DNA of 64,000 nucleotides, from assembly GCF_013488205.1 (NCBI RefSeq), contig NZ_CP040908.1:1899876-1963875 (forward strand), written 5' to 3'. Positions 34,260 to 43,022 of this stretch are shown here, piece by piece. The translations under genes and the position numbers were made by a program. The notes below the pieces were generated by a model. It ran no database searches and had not been told where the DNA came from. It saw nothing but the letters and a program-made list of their open reading frames with translations. The DNA is from Empedobacter falsenii. GTDB lineage: Bacteria; Bacteroidota; Bacteroidia; Flavobacteriales; Weeksellaceae. How positions within the stretch are numbered: the first letter of the stretch is position 1; each line of letters begins with the position of its first letter.

Positions 34260-35141
34260 ATGTTTAAAAAACTAAGCTTAGTAGTTTTAATTGGCGCTTC
34301 TTTAGTGTCTTGTAACAAGACCTATAACAAAGCGATGAAAAGTACGGATAAAGACGAAATCTTTACATTGGCTACACAATTGTATCAAGATGGTAAATAT
34401 GATTTGGCAAACGAATTGTATGAAAAAATTTCTACATCATTTGTAGGAACAGAAAAATCTGCGGACATTGCCTATAATATGGCACAAGGTAACTTTAACG
34501 AAAAAAGTTTCCGTTTAGCAGGACATCAATTCAAAAGCTTTGCAGGAGCTTATCCTATGGATAGCCGTGCAGAAGAAGCTTTATTCAAATCGGCATTTTC
34601 TTATTACAAAGATTCGCCAAAATATGACTTGGATCAAACAAGTACGTACACAGCAATCAGTGAGTTACAAGGATTTATCAATTCGTATCCAGAATCAGCA
34701 CACGTTGCAGAAGCGAATAATTATATTACAGAACTTAGACAAAAATTAGAATTAAAGTCTTTCGAAATTTCTAAAGTTTATTACAAAACAATGAAATATA
34801 AGGCTGCTGGAGTTTCTTTTGACAATATGGTTGATGAATATCCAGATTCTAAATTTCGTGAAGAAGCAATGATGTATTCATTACGTTCTAAAACAGAATT
34901 GGCGTTAAATTTCTCTCGTATCGAGAACAAAGATTTACGTTTACAAGATGCCAGAACGCAATATCTATTGTTAACAAGATATTATCCACAAACAAAATTT
35001 AAAGCAGAAGCTGATAAATTGATGGAGAAAATCGACAAAGATATGGTGGATACTAAAAAACAATTAGCTGATATAGAATTAGCTAAAAAGAAATTTGAAG
35101 CTGATCAAGCTGAATTAAGCAAAGAGCAAAATAATAAATAA
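34260..35141 (+). CDS. bamD: Outer membrane protein assembly factor BamD
   Basis: 293 aa lipoprotein: signal peptide, lipobox LVSC with Cys at about residue 18, then five TPR-like helix pairs (YQDGKYDLANELYEKI; AYNMAQGNFNEKSFRLAGHQFKSF; ALFKSAFSYYKDSPKYDLDQ; the later DNMVDEYPDSKFREEA repeat) and a charged coiled C-terminus. As part of the BAM complex it helps insert beta-barrels into the outer membrane. It opens the conserved Bacteroidota order bamD-rpoZ-coaBC-porD-recN, supporting the assignment strongly. Confidence 0.93.
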   Translation: MFKKLSLVVLIGASLVSCNKTYNKAMKSTDKDEIFTLATQLYQDGKYDLANELYEKISTSFVGTEKSADIAYNMAQGNFNEKSFRLAGHQFKSFAGAYPMDSRAEEALFKSAFSYYKDSPKYDLDQTSTYTAISELQGFINSYPESAHVAEANNYITELRQKLELKSFEISKVYYKTMKYKAAGVSFDNMVDEYPDSKFREEAMMYSLRSKTELALNFSRIENKDLRLQDARTQYLLLTRYYPQTKFKAEADKLMEKIDKDMVDTKKQLADIELAKKKFEADQAELSKEQNNK

Positions 35142-35168
35142 TAGTAAAATATATAAAATTCTTTCATT

Positions 35169-35492
35169 ATGAATTTCAAGGATATCGGTGCAGCACCAAC
35201 AACACAAACTTATGATCGTAATAAAATCGATGAGAAAACAGGAAACTTATACGAATCGATTGTAATTATGGGTAAAAGAGCAGAACAAATCAACCAAGAA
35301 ATGAAAACTGAATTAATTCAGAAATTGGATGAGTTTGCTGCACATACAGATTCTTTAGAAGAAGTTTTTGAAAACAGAGAGCAAATAGAAGTTTCAAAAT
35401 TCTACGAAAGATTACCTAAACCGACTTCTATTGCGATTAAGGAATGGTTAGACAATGACATATATTACAGAAATCCAAATGAGGATAAATAA
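35169..35492 (+). CDS. rpoZ: DNA-directed RNA polymerase omega subunit
   Basis: 107 aa. The omega core is recognisable in TGNLYESIVIMGKRAEQINQEMKTELIQKL, the conserved helix pair that clasps the beta-prime C-terminus, followed by a Bacteroidota-specific acidic tail. Its position directly between bamD and coaBC is standard for the phylum. The stop overlaps the coaBC ATG by one base (TAATG). Confidence 0.9.
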   Translation: MNFKDIGAAPTTQTYDRNKIDEKTGNLYESIVIMGKRAEQINQEMKTELIQKLDEFAAHTDSLEEVFENREQIEVSKFYERLPKPTSIAIKEWLDNDIYYRNPNEDK

Positions 35493-36691
35493 TGTCTGTT
35501 TTACATAGTAAAAAAATTCTTTTGGCAGTTGCTGCCGGAATAGCGGCCTACAAAGCCGCTTTTCTTGTTAGAGCGCTTATCAAAAAAGGAGCTGATGTCA
35601 AAGTTATTATGACACCAGAAGCTCAAAATTTCGTTACTCCACTTACACTTTCCACACTTTCCAAACATCCAGTCGAATGGGAATTTTTTGGTGATAAAGG
35701 TGATTGGAATAATCATGTAGAATATGCACTTTGGGCAGATTATATGATTATTGCACCTTGCACAGCAAATACGTTGTCACACATGGCAGATGGAACATGT
35801 GATAATTTGGTTTTAGCAACTTATCTTTCAGCTAAATGTCCTGTATATTTTGCTCCAGCAATGGATTTGGATATGTACAAACATCCATCAACTTTAGAAA
35901 ATATTGTTAAATTAGAATCTTTCGGAAATATTTGTATTCCTGCTGAAGCTGGTGAATTAGCAAGTGGATTGGTTGGAGAAGGCAGAATGGCTGAACCTGA
36001 AAACATTATTGCGTTTCTGGAAAGTACAATCGAAGCTACTCTCCCACTTCACGGAAAAAAAGTAGTAGTTTCTGCTGGTCCTACATACGAAAACTTAGAT
36101 CCTGTTCGTTTTATAGGTAATTATTCTTCGGGAAAAATGGGATTCGAAATTGCGAAAGCTGCTGCTAATTTGGGTGCAAAAGTTACCTTGGTTAGTGGTC
36201 CAAGTCACGAATCTGTTGCAGGTTTTCCTATAGATCGAATAAATGTTGTTTCTGCTCGTGATATGTACGAAGCGATGCACGCTAATTTTGCTGATGCTGA
36301 TGTTGTGGTAATGTCGGCGGCTGTTGCAGATTATCGTCCAAAAGAAATGGCTGAGCAAAAAATTAAGAAAGAAAACGATGATAATTTAATTATCGAATTG
36401 GTGAAAAATCCTGATATTCTAAAATCGTTAGGCGAAATCAAAACACATCAATTATTGGTTGGTTTTGCATTAGAAACGAATAACGAAGAAGAATATGCAA
36501 AGAAAAAATTAGCCAAAAAGAGTCTTGATTTTATTGTTCTTAATTCGATGCAAGATAAAGAAGCTGGTTTTCAGAAGAATACAAACAAAATTACAATTAT
36601 TGACAAAGATTTATCAATGCAACAATTTGATGCTAAATCAAAAACAGATGTCGCAAAAGATATTTTGAATGTCATTTTAAATAAGTTATAA
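35492..36691 (+). CDS. coaBC: Bifunctional phosphopantothenoylcysteine decarboxylase / phosphopantothenate--cysteine ligase
   Basis: 399 aa. The N-terminal flavoprotein (CoaC, about 1-185) has GIAAYKAAFLVRAL and the active-site His75 in NNHVEYALWADY. The C-terminal CoaB half (about 190-399) has GPTYENLDPVRFIGNYSSGKMG, the CTP/dimerisation signature, and AAVADYRP. It makes 4'-phosphopantetheine for coenzyme A. Two CoaC residues differ from E. coli at identical numbering: PAMD (Asp125 for Asn125) and ELASG (Ser158 for the catalytic Cys158). I believe related Bacteroidota share this, but it merits checking. Confidence 0.95.
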   Translation: MSVLHSKKILLAVAAGIAAYKAAFLVRALIKKGADVKVIMTPEAQNFVTPLTLSTLSKHPVEWEFFGDKGDWNNHVEYALWADYMIIAPCTANTLSHMADGTCDNLVLATYLSAKCPVYFAPAMDLDMYKHPSTLENIVKLESFGNICIPAEAGELASGLVGEGRMAEPENIIAFLESTIEATLPLHGKKVVVSAGPTYENLDPVRFIGNYSSGKMGFEIAKAAANLGAKVTLVSGPSHESVAGFPIDRINVVSARDMYEAMHANFADADVVVMSAAVADYRPKEMAEQKIKKENDDNLIIELVKNPDILKSLGEIKTHQLLVGFALETNNEEEYAKKKLAKKSLDFIVLNSMQDKEAGFQKNTNKITIIDKDLSMQQFDAKSKTDVAKDILNVILNKL

Positions 36692-36699
36692 AATTTATT

Positions 36700-37608
36700 A
36701 TGAAGAAATTAGCCTCAATTTTCTTTTCGTCGTGTTTAGCTATTTCGGCTTTCTCACAAAATATTATTGCAGATGTAAAAGTCGATTATTCTCAAGTTCA
36801 AGGATCTAATACACAGGTTTATCAAACTTTAGAAAGATCATTAAAAACGTTTATTAATTCAACAAAATGGACAAATGATCGTTTAAAAACATACGAAAGA
36901 ATTGAAGCTAGTTTCGTCATTAATATAATTGAACGAGAGGGAAACAGAATGAAAGGTACGATTTTAGTACAATCTCGTCGTCCTGTTTTTAACTCAACGT
37001 ACTATACGCCTGTTCTTAATTTATCTGACGATAATTTTACGTTTCAATACCAAGAATCTGAAGAGTTAATTTTCAATGATCGAAAATTCAGTGGAAAAAA
37101 TTTGACAGATGTATTGACGTATTACATTTATTTAGTTTTGGGATATGATACAGATACATTTGCGAAAGAAGGCGGAACAGAGTATTTCAAAATGGCGAAG
37201 AAAATTGCAGATTTCGGTCAAGCGAACAATAATTTCTCTGGTTGGAGCGAATTAGATGGAATAAAATCGCGTACAGCCTTAATTAACAATATTTTAAAAT
37301 CGGATAATTCAACACTTCGAAATATCATCTATCAATATCATAGAAACGGCTTAGACATTATGTCTGAGAACGAAGTTCGTGGTAAAAATGCTATTGGAAA
37401 TACTCTATTGCAGTTAGAATTTTACCAAAGAGGAAATTATTCTCAATTTTATCCTTTAGAACTTTTCTTAACAGCAAAAAATAGCGAAATTAGTCAAGTA
37501 TTTTCAGGCGGACAGGTTTCGACGGTGAATATCGAGAAACTGAAAGGAATTTTAAATTCAATCGCGCCAAAATACAACGACAATTATTGGAATAAATTGA
37601 AAAAGTAA
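36700..37608 (+). CDS. porD: DUF4835 / PorD-family T9SS-associated protein
   Basis: 302 aa. The signal peptide is about residues 1-19, ending AFSQN. The mature part begins IIADVKVDYSQVQGSNTQVYQTLERSLKTFINSTKWTNDR, the DUF4835 signature, and contains ILVQSRRPVFNSTYYTPVLN and YYIYLVLGYDTDTFAKEGG. Annotated in the literature as PorD of the type IX secretion system, though its mechanism is unclear. It lies 8 bp after coaBC and abuts recN, as in other flavobacteria. Confidence 0.88.
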   Translation: MKKLASIFFSSCLAISAFSQNIIADVKVDYSQVQGSNTQVYQTLERSLKTFINSTKWTNDRLKTYERIEASFVINIIEREGNRMKGTILVQSRRPVFNSTYYTPVLNLSDDNFTFQYQESEELIFNDRKFSGKNLTDVLTYYIYLVLGYDTDTFAKEGGTEYFKMAKKIADFGQANNNFSGWSELDGIKSRTALINNILKSDNSTLRNIIYQYHRNGLDIMSENEVRGKNAIGNTLLQLEFYQRGNYSQFYPLELFLTAKNSEISQVFSGGQVSTVNIEKLKGILNSIAPKYNDNYWNKLKK

Positions 37609-39267
37609 ATGTTAAAAACTCTTCGCGTTAATAATTTCGCCATTATCGATCAATTGGAGATTGATTTTCATCAAGGTATGACCACAATTACCGGTGAAAC
37701 TGGTGCTGGAAAATCGATTTTGTTAGGTGCTTTAAAATTAGTTTTAGGCGAACGTGCCGATTTAAAAGCCTTGAAAAATGTTGATGAAAAATGTATTATC
37801 GAAGCTGTTTTTGAGATTAAAAATCTTGAATTAAATGATTTTTTCGAAGAGAATGATTTAGATTATGAAGACGAATCTATTTTGAGAAGAGAATTATTAC
37901 CTTCTGGGAAATCGCGTGCTTTTATCAATGATACGCCTGTTAAAGTCTCTATTTTACAAGAATTATCAGAATTATTGATTGATATTCATTCTCAATTTAA
38001 TACACCTAAAATTTTTGAAGCTGATTTTCAACTTTCGATGTTGGATATTTATGGAGAAAATAAAGACTTGTTGAAAGAATATAAGAAGGATTTTAACCAT
38101 TATATTTCAACAAAGAAAAAGATAAAAGACGCTCAAAATTCATTAGAAAATCAATCACAAGATTTAGAGTATAAATTGCATTTGTGGGAAGAATTGAACA
38201 ATGCTTCGCTAAAAAATGAAGAATTAGAGGAATTGGAAATCGAAATAAAATCTTTGTCAAACGTAGAAGAAATTATTTCGACTTTGAATGAAACTTACCA
38301 ATTTTTGGAACATCCAGAGATGGGAATCATTTCTCAATTGAATGAAGCAAGCAATAAATTGAATAAAATTTCGGATTATAATTCGCAATACAATTCTATT
38401 TACGAACGATTAATTTCTTCTAAAATAGAATTGCAAGATATTTCTGGTGAAATGAGTAGTTTGATAGATTCGACTGAAATTAATCCTGAAAGATTACAAG
38501 AAATTACAGATCGTTACGATTTGATTCATAAATTATTGCGTAAACATAATGTGATTTCTGTTGAAGAATTAATTGCAAAACGTGACGAATTAGAAAGTCA
38601 AACTTCTGGTTTTGATAATTTGAGTGATTTAATTATTCACTTAAATAAAGAATTGAATTCAATTTCAGAAAAACTTGAAAAACAAGTAATTAAAATTAGA
38701 AAAAATAGAATTTCTTCTATCGAAATTATCCGAAAAAATATCTTGAATACGTTGTCACAATTGGGAATGGAAAATTCTCAATTAACCATTCAATTAAACG
38801 AAACAACAGATTTTACAGCAACTGGAAAAGATGAAGTTTTGTTTCTATTCTCAGCAAATAAAGGAATGGAACCTCGTATTTTTGAGAAATCTGTTTCTGG
38901 TGGAGAACGGTCTCGATTGATGTTAGCGATTAAAAAATTATTGGCAACTCATCAACATTTACCAACGTTGATTTTAGATGAAATTGATACAGGAATTTCT
39001 GGAAAAGTTGCGAATGAAACAGGAAAAGTAATGCAAACAATGGCTGAAAATATGCAACTTTTAGTAATTACGCATTTGCCACAAGTTGCTTCAAAAGGAA
39101 ATTATCAGCTAAAAGTTTACAAAGAAGTTGTTGACGAAACGACACAAACAAATGTGATAGAACTTTCTCAACAACAACGTTTAGAAGAAATTGCTCAAAT
39201 GATTTCTGGTTCAGAATTAACAGATGCAGCAATCAATCAAGCAAAAGAATTAATGAATTTGAATTAA
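37609..39267 (+). CDS. recN: DNA repair protein RecN
   Basis: 552 aa SMC-like ATPase. Walker A GETGAGKSILLGAL (about 30-43) follows the N-terminal NFAIIDQLEIDF strand. Long coiled-coil arms span about 155-385, then the ABC signature KSVSGGERSRLMLAIK and Walker B LPTLILDEIDTGISGK, and LLVITHLPQVAS. It acts in double-strand-break repair. Its ATG directly follows the porD stop, and a terminator follows. In enterobacteria it is LexA-controlled; here it is part of a housekeeping cluster with no visible SOS box. Confidence 0.96.
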   Translation: MLKTLRVNNFAIIDQLEIDFHQGMTTITGETGAGKSILLGALKLVLGERADLKALKNVDEKCIIEAVFEIKNLELNDFFEENDLDYEDESILRRELLPSGKSRAFINDTPVKVSILQELSELLIDIHSQFNTPKIFEADFQLSMLDIYGENKDLLKEYKKDFNHYISTKKKIKDAQNSLENQSQDLEYKLHLWEELNNASLKNEELEELEIEIKSLSNVEEIISTLNETYQFLEHPEMGIISQLNEASNKLNKISDYNSQYNSIYERLISSKIELQDISGEMSSLIDSTEINPERLQEITDRYDLIHKLLRKHNVISVEELIAKRDELESQTSGFDNLSDLIIHLNKELNSISEKLEKQVIKIRKNRISSIEIIRKNILNTLSQLGMENSQLTIQLNETTDFTATGKDEVLFLFSANKGMEPRIFEKSVSGGERSRLMLAIKKLLATHQHLPTLILDEIDTGISGKVANETGKVMQTMAENMQLLVITHLPQVASKGNYQLKVYKEVVDETTQTNVIELSQQQRLEEIAQMISGSELTDAAINQAKELMNLN

Positions 39268-39296
39268 AATTAAAATTCTAGATCATATAATATCAA

Positions 39297-39324
39297 AAAA
39301 GCTCGAGAAAATTCTCGAGCTTTT
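39297..39324. terminator. Bidirectional terminator (recN / nucleoside phosphorylase)
   Basis: GCTCGAGA - 4 nt - TCTCGAGC with A6 before and TTTTG after, placed in the convergent gap. Confidence 0.85.
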
Positions 39325-39343
39325 GTTTTGTATAAATCTGAAA

Positions 39344-40216
39344 TTATTTCGTTAACTTTTCCAGCGAATATTCAATCATTGCATCAACTGCTTTGTAAGA
39401 ATCGGCACTAAATTCACCTAAAATTCTATTCGCAACAATTGCATTTATTGATAACGCTTCGTGTCCCATCATCGCTGATAATCCATAGATTGCAGAAGTT
39501 TCCATCTCGAAATTAGAGATTCTTAAACCTTCGTAATTAAAAGTTGTTAAACGCTCATTAATATCAGCTGGATTTGGTTGCAATCTCAAATAACGCCCTT
39601 GAGGTCCATAAAAACCACAAGCTGTAGCCGTTACTCCTTGAATCGTTTTTTCAGAAGCCAATTTATCTAACAATAAATCAGATCCTTTTACTAAATATGG
39701 ACGAGCTTTATTCGACGACCAATCTACATGTTTGATAAAAGCATCTTCTACCTCTTTATTCATCACCGCTTCGCTCCCAACATAATAATGTAAAAGTCCA
39801 TCTAAACCTAAACCGTGAGAACCAATAACGAAACTATCTACAGGAATATCTGCCTGTAAAGCTCCAGAAGTTCCCATACGAACAAATGATAATTTTCTGA
39901 AATCTTTTTTGATCTCACCAGTTTCTAAATCGATGTTAGCCAAAGCGTCTAACTCAGATAAAACGATATCAATATTATCCGTACCCATACCAGTCGAAAT
40001 AACTGTTAAACGTTTACCATTCAACGTTCCTGTATGCGTTACAATTTCTCTTTTGCTTGCTGTGTGCTCGATTGTATCAAAATGTCTTGAAACTTTTTCG
40101 ACACGATTCGGATCACCAACAGTTATAATAGTATCTGCTAAATGCTCTGGTCTTATATTACAATGGTAAACACTTCCGTCTGCATTTAAAACTAATTCTG
40201 ATGCTGCTTTACTCAT
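39344..40216 (-). CDS. Nucleoside phosphorylase (uridine phosphorylase family)
   Basis: 290 aa PNP/UDP family. Motifs: phosphate-binding VGDPNRVEKV, STGMGTDNIDIVLSELDAL, RMGTSGALQADIPVDSFV and the substrate strand ISNFEMETSAIYGLSAMMGHEAL with the family Glu-Met-Glu. It phosphorolyses nucleosides for pyrimidine or purine salvage. The RLRxxPNP-like loop in the middle suggests uridine over purine substrates but is not decisive. It lies 64 bp downstream of the SUI1-type gene on the same strand. Confidence 0.88.
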   Translation of the reverse strand: MSKAASELVLNADGSVYHCNIRPEHLADTIITVGDPNRVEKVSRHFDTIEHTASKREIVTHTGTLNGKRLTVISTGMGTDNIDIVLSELDALANIDLETGEIKKDFRKLSFVRMGTSGALQADIPVDSFVIGSHGLGLDGLLHYYVGSEAVMNKEVEDAFIKHVDWSSNKARPYLVKGSDLLLDKLASEKTIQGVTATACGFYGPQGRYLRLQPNPADINERLTTFNYEGLRISNFEMETSAIYGLSAMMGHEALSINAIVANRILGEFSADSYKAVDAMIEYSLEKLTK

Positions 40217-40280
40217 GATTTAAAATTAAAAATAAGAGAACAATATACGATTTTTATCAGTAAAAATTGCAAAGAAAATG

Positions 40281-40610
40281 TTAACCTCCTACTCTTTTCA
40301 CTTTAAATCCTTTATCTTTCAGGAAAGCCATAATCTTGTCGCGATAATCTCCTTGAATGATGATTTGTTCGTCTTTAAAACTCCCTCCAACACCCAAAAA
40401 TTGCTTAATTTCTTTTGCTAAAAGTTTGAAATCTTCTGTTTCTCCTTCGTAACCTTCTATAATTGTATTTACTTTCCCTTTTCGTTTCTCAAACTTACAA
40501 ATTAGAGGTTCTTTCTGAATCCATAACTCATGTTGTTCTTCATTTGATACTTCTTCTAGCTCAGGTATATGATCGGGAAAAAGATTTTTTAATTGATCTT
40601 GTAAATCCAT
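40281..40610 (-). CDS. SUI1/YciH-family translation initiation factor-like protein
   Basis: 109 aa. The C-terminal SUI1 (eIF1) domain is recognised by RKGKVNTIIEGYEG, LLAKEIKQFLGVGGSFKDEQIIIQGDYRDKI and the final VKRVGG. It is the bacterial counterpart of eIF1, proposed to affect start-codon fidelity. It has its own -7 box, and translation starts at ATG 40610. Confidence 0.93.
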   Translation of the reverse strand: MDLQDQLKNLFPDHIPELEEVSNEEQHELWIQKEPLICKFEKRKGKVNTIIEGYEGETEDFKLLAKEIKQFLGVGGSFKDEQIIIQGDYRDKIMAFLKDKGFKVKRVGG

Positions 40611-40634
40611 TTTTTAACTTCATTTATTACATTT

Positions 40635-40642
40635 CAAAATTA
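40635..40642 (-). promoter_or_regulatory. -7 promoter box of the SUI1-type gene
   Basis: Leftward TAATTTTG is a perfect TAnnTTTG with a leader of about 18 nt. Confidence 0.45.
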
Positions 40643-40670
40643 CAAAATATTAGTTAAATCAATTCAAACA

Positions 40671-41372
40671 CTAACAGATTAACAATAATCGATATTCATC
40701 TTTATTTTCTTTCGGTGCGCGATGTACGCAAGGCAAAACTTTTTGTTCTGGATGATCAACTGCCAATCGCCAAAGATTTCCTAATCCTAAATTAATTGGT
40801 TCTACACCTGGACGAATTTGATAATGCAAATCAAAGAAATATTCTTTCAGAAAATCTTCAAATCCATCAATATGTCCATCATATAATTTGAATAAATTTT
40901 CTCTAATTTCAGGAATCAAAATTTTTTGTTCAACATCTTCATTCGCAACAATATCACTGGAAGCGCCATAGTAAGTACACAAAAAAGTATCCGTAGGAAT
41001 TGGTGAACGATCAACATGAAATGAATAAACATCTGTTGAAATAAAATCAAATTCAGTATCACGTTCGTAGCATTTTAGTAAGTTTAAAGTTGGCGAAGCG
41101 CCAAAAACAGTTAATTGTTGTAAATCATTAATCAAAATATTTCTCGCTTTAATTCCTTCTTTAGATAAATCTAAATCATTCAAATCATCAATAGAAACAA
41201 CAGTAATATCATCTTTTAAAATCAATTGATTCACAATTTCCTCAAAATCACCTTCCAAATTTCGTTGCCAATTTATCGCATTATTTTTCCCAGAAAAAGC
41301 TGTATATACAAGTTCATCAAACGAAGAAACAACTAAAACTTGTTGTTGATTAGAATTATTTTGAGCAATCAT
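40671..41372 (-). CDS. DUF1826-like protein
   Basis: 233 aa with no signal peptide or membrane segment. The middle DTFLCTYYGASSDIVANEDV and end VHRAPKENKDEYRLLLIC resemble the DUF1826 landmarks (RxxCTYxGPGTEW and a VHRSPP...RLLL ending), though several consensus residues differ (SSDIV for TEWV). DUF1826 genes elsewhere sit near zinc-homeostasis genes, but none are seen here. Function is unknown. Divergent from a 71-aa gene. Confidence 0.6.
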   Translation of the reverse strand: MIAQNNSNQQQVLVVSSFDELVYTAFSGKNNAINWQRNLEGDFEEIVNQLILKDDITVVSIDDLNDLDLSKEGIKARNILINDLQQLTVFGASPTLNLLKCYERDTEFDFISTDVYSFHVDRSPIPTDTFLCTYYGASSDIVANEDVEQKILIPEIRENLFKLYDGHIDGFEDFLKEYFFDLHYQIRPGVEPINLGLGNLWRLAVDHPEQKVLPCVHRAPKENKDEYRLLLIC

Positions 41373-41379
41373 ATAACCG

Positions 41380-41387
41380 CAAAATTA
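41380..41387 (-). promoter_or_regulatory. -7 promoter box of the DUF1826-like gene
   Basis: Leftward TAATTTTG matches TAnnTTTG and ends 7 bp before ATG 41372, giving a nearly leaderless transcript. Confidence 0.42.
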
Positions 41388-41483
41388 CTATTTATCGAAA
41401 AATAATTCAGCCTAAAAATTAAATTATTCCGAATGCAAATTCTCCTTTACAAAAGTTGTATTTTTACCAAAGATTAAAAGACA

Positions 41484-41699
41484 ATGGAAAAAGAAATTAT
41501 CACCAAAACATTTACATATAAAGGCCACACCAAAACTTTTAGCGCAGAAGTGCAACCTTTACCACCTTTCAATCCAGAAACTATGGATCGCGTGAAGTAT
41601 GAGGAAACCAAAGAAGCCCATTATATGCTTGCCGAAGCGGAAGTTTATAACCAGAAAACAGAATGGTTTTTTAAAATTGAACAAGAATTGCAAAAATAA
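41484..41699 (+). CDS. Small hypothetical protein
   Basis: 71 aa, soluble and charged (ITKTFTYKGHTKTFSAEVQ then LPPFNPETMDRVKYEE). No family is recognised. It is supported by a normal ATG, clean open frame for its full length and an excellent terminator directly after the stop. Confidence 0.6.
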   Translation: MEKEIITKTFTYKGHTKTFSAEVQPLPPFNPETMDRVKYEETKEAHYMLAEAEVYNQKTEWFFKIEQELQK

Positions 41700-41701
41700 T
41701 G

Positions 41702-41733
41702 AAACGACACTTACGCTAAGTGTCGTTTTTTGT
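41702..41733 (+). terminator. Intrinsic terminator
   Basis: AAACGACACTTA - CGC - TAAGTGTCGTTT, a perfect 12-bp stem with T-run. Confidence 0.92.
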
Positions 41734-41759
41734 TTAAGTTTAATCCACAAAATTAAAAC

Positions 41760-42404
41760 ATGAAACAAATTACTCTAGCATTATTTACACTTATTACGCT
41801 TTCGGCTTGTACTTCTAGCAAGACGGTTTTTCGTAAAAAATGGACAAAGAAACAAGCACCAGAAAATTTTGTTGCTCGATTTGAAACAACAAAAGGAAAT
41901 ATTGATATCGAAGTTGAAAGAAAATTATCGCCAAAAGCTGTTGATCGTTTTTATCAATTGGTTAAGTACAATTTTTTCGAAGATGGTACTTTTTATCGCG
42001 TTGTTCCGAATTTTGTTGCACAATTTGGAAATACTGACACAATTGTTTCAAATCAATGGAAAAAGTTTATTGTAGAAGATGAACCTGTTATTGCTGGAAA
42101 TAGTAAAGGAGCTTTGAGTTTTGCGCGCGCAGGAAAAAACTCAAGAGATTTGGATTTGTTTATTAATCTGAAAGATAATCATCGTTTGGATACAATCAAT
42201 TCCAATGATGTAGTAGGTTTTCCAAGTTTTGGAAAAGTGGTGAACGGAATGAATGTTGTAGAAAGTTTGTATGATGGTTACGCTGGACAAACAATGGAAG
42301 ATGAAGAAATTTTTAACAGCACAAAATTAATGCGCGAAAGATATCCAAAGCTTGACAGAATATTGAATGCAAAAATCATTAAACTGAAAAAGAAAAACAA
42401 GTAA
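41760..42404 (+). CDS. Cyclophilin-type peptidyl-prolyl isomerase lipoprotein
   Basis: 214 aa. Lipobox LSAC at about residue 18, then a cyclophilin domain: FETTKGNIDIEVERKLSPKAVDRFYQLVKYNFFEDGTFYRVVPNFVAQFGN, KGALSFARAGKNSRDLDLFINLKDN, and FGKVVNGMNVVESLYDGYAG. The active-site Arg of FYRVVPNF and Gln of AQFG are kept, while the later FFI.. is replaced by LFINL. It probably assists folding of outer-membrane or periplasmic proteins. Confidence 0.88.
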   Translation: MKQITLALFTLITLSACTSSKTVFRKKWTKKQAPENFVARFETTKGNIDIEVERKLSPKAVDRFYQLVKYNFFEDGTFYRVVPNFVAQFGNTDTIVSNQWKKFIVEDEPVIAGNSKGALSFARAGKNSRDLDLFINLKDNHRLDTINSNDVVGFPSFGKVVNGMNVVESLYDGYAGQTMEDEEIFNSTKLMRERYPKLDRILNAKIIKLKKKNK

Positions 42405-42505
42405 AACAATGTAACATAAAGTTTTAACATGACACAAAAATCAATTTAAATGTTTTGGCATGTACTTTGTAATACATAATACGTTTTTAAAACATATTTT
42501 GTGAA

Positions 42506-42859
42506 ATGAAAAAATCAAAATTCTTTAAAGTCGCTGGAGAAGCAGCAATGGCAGCTCAAAAAGACAAATCTTTTTTTGAAAAAGTAAAGGCTTTTTTCAA
42601 TATGTTAGGTGATTACAAAAAAGGAAGTTATAAACCTGACAACATGAATTTATTTCTTGGATTTGTAGCAACTTTATACATTATTTCTCCTATTGATATT
42701 ATTCCAGAAGCGCTATTTGGACCTTTTGGTTTGATAGATGATTTTGGGATTTTACTTTTTGGAATGAAATATTTCAACAAAGAAATTATTAAATATCTTG
42801 CATGGAGAGATACGCAAAGAGCCTATGCAAATGTTGAAGATGCAAAAATTATTGAGTAG
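42506..42859 (+). CDS. YkvA-family (DUF1232) membrane protein
   Basis: 117 aa. The DUF1232 signature spans residues 48-100: GFVATLYIISPIDIIPEALFGPFGLIDDFGILLFGMKYF. It contains one or two hydrophobic hairpin helices. The family is widespread and of unknown function. The gene is followed by a terminator. Confidence 0.9.
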   Translation: MKKSKFFKVAGEAAMAAQKDKSFFEKVKAFFNMLGDYKKGSYKPDNMNLFLGFVATLYIISPIDIIPEALFGPFGLIDDFGILLFGMKYFNKEIIKYLAWRDTQRAYANVEDAKIIE

Positions 42860-42878
42860 CAATAAATTAAATAGCTAT

Positions 42879-42914
42879 AAAAAATCCGATTGAATTTTCA
42901 GTCGGATTTTTTAT
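42879..42914 (+). terminator. Terminator of the YkvA-type gene
   Basis: AAAAATCCGATTGA - ATTT - TCAGTCGGATTTTT (one G-T pair) with T-run. Confidence 0.88.
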
Positions 42915-42979
42915 TTTTAGATTATTCAAAAAATGCTCTCTTTCTCATAAATAAAATTTATTATCTGACGATTATTCAT

Positions 42980-42987
42980 TAGATTTG
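42980..42987 (+). promoter_or_regulatory. -7 promoter box of the MaoC gene
   Basis: TAGATTTG matches TAnnTTTG, 36 bp before ATG 43023. Confidence 0.5.
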
Positions 42988-43022
42988 AGCAATACAATAC
43001 TAAAAACTAAAACACCTGAATA

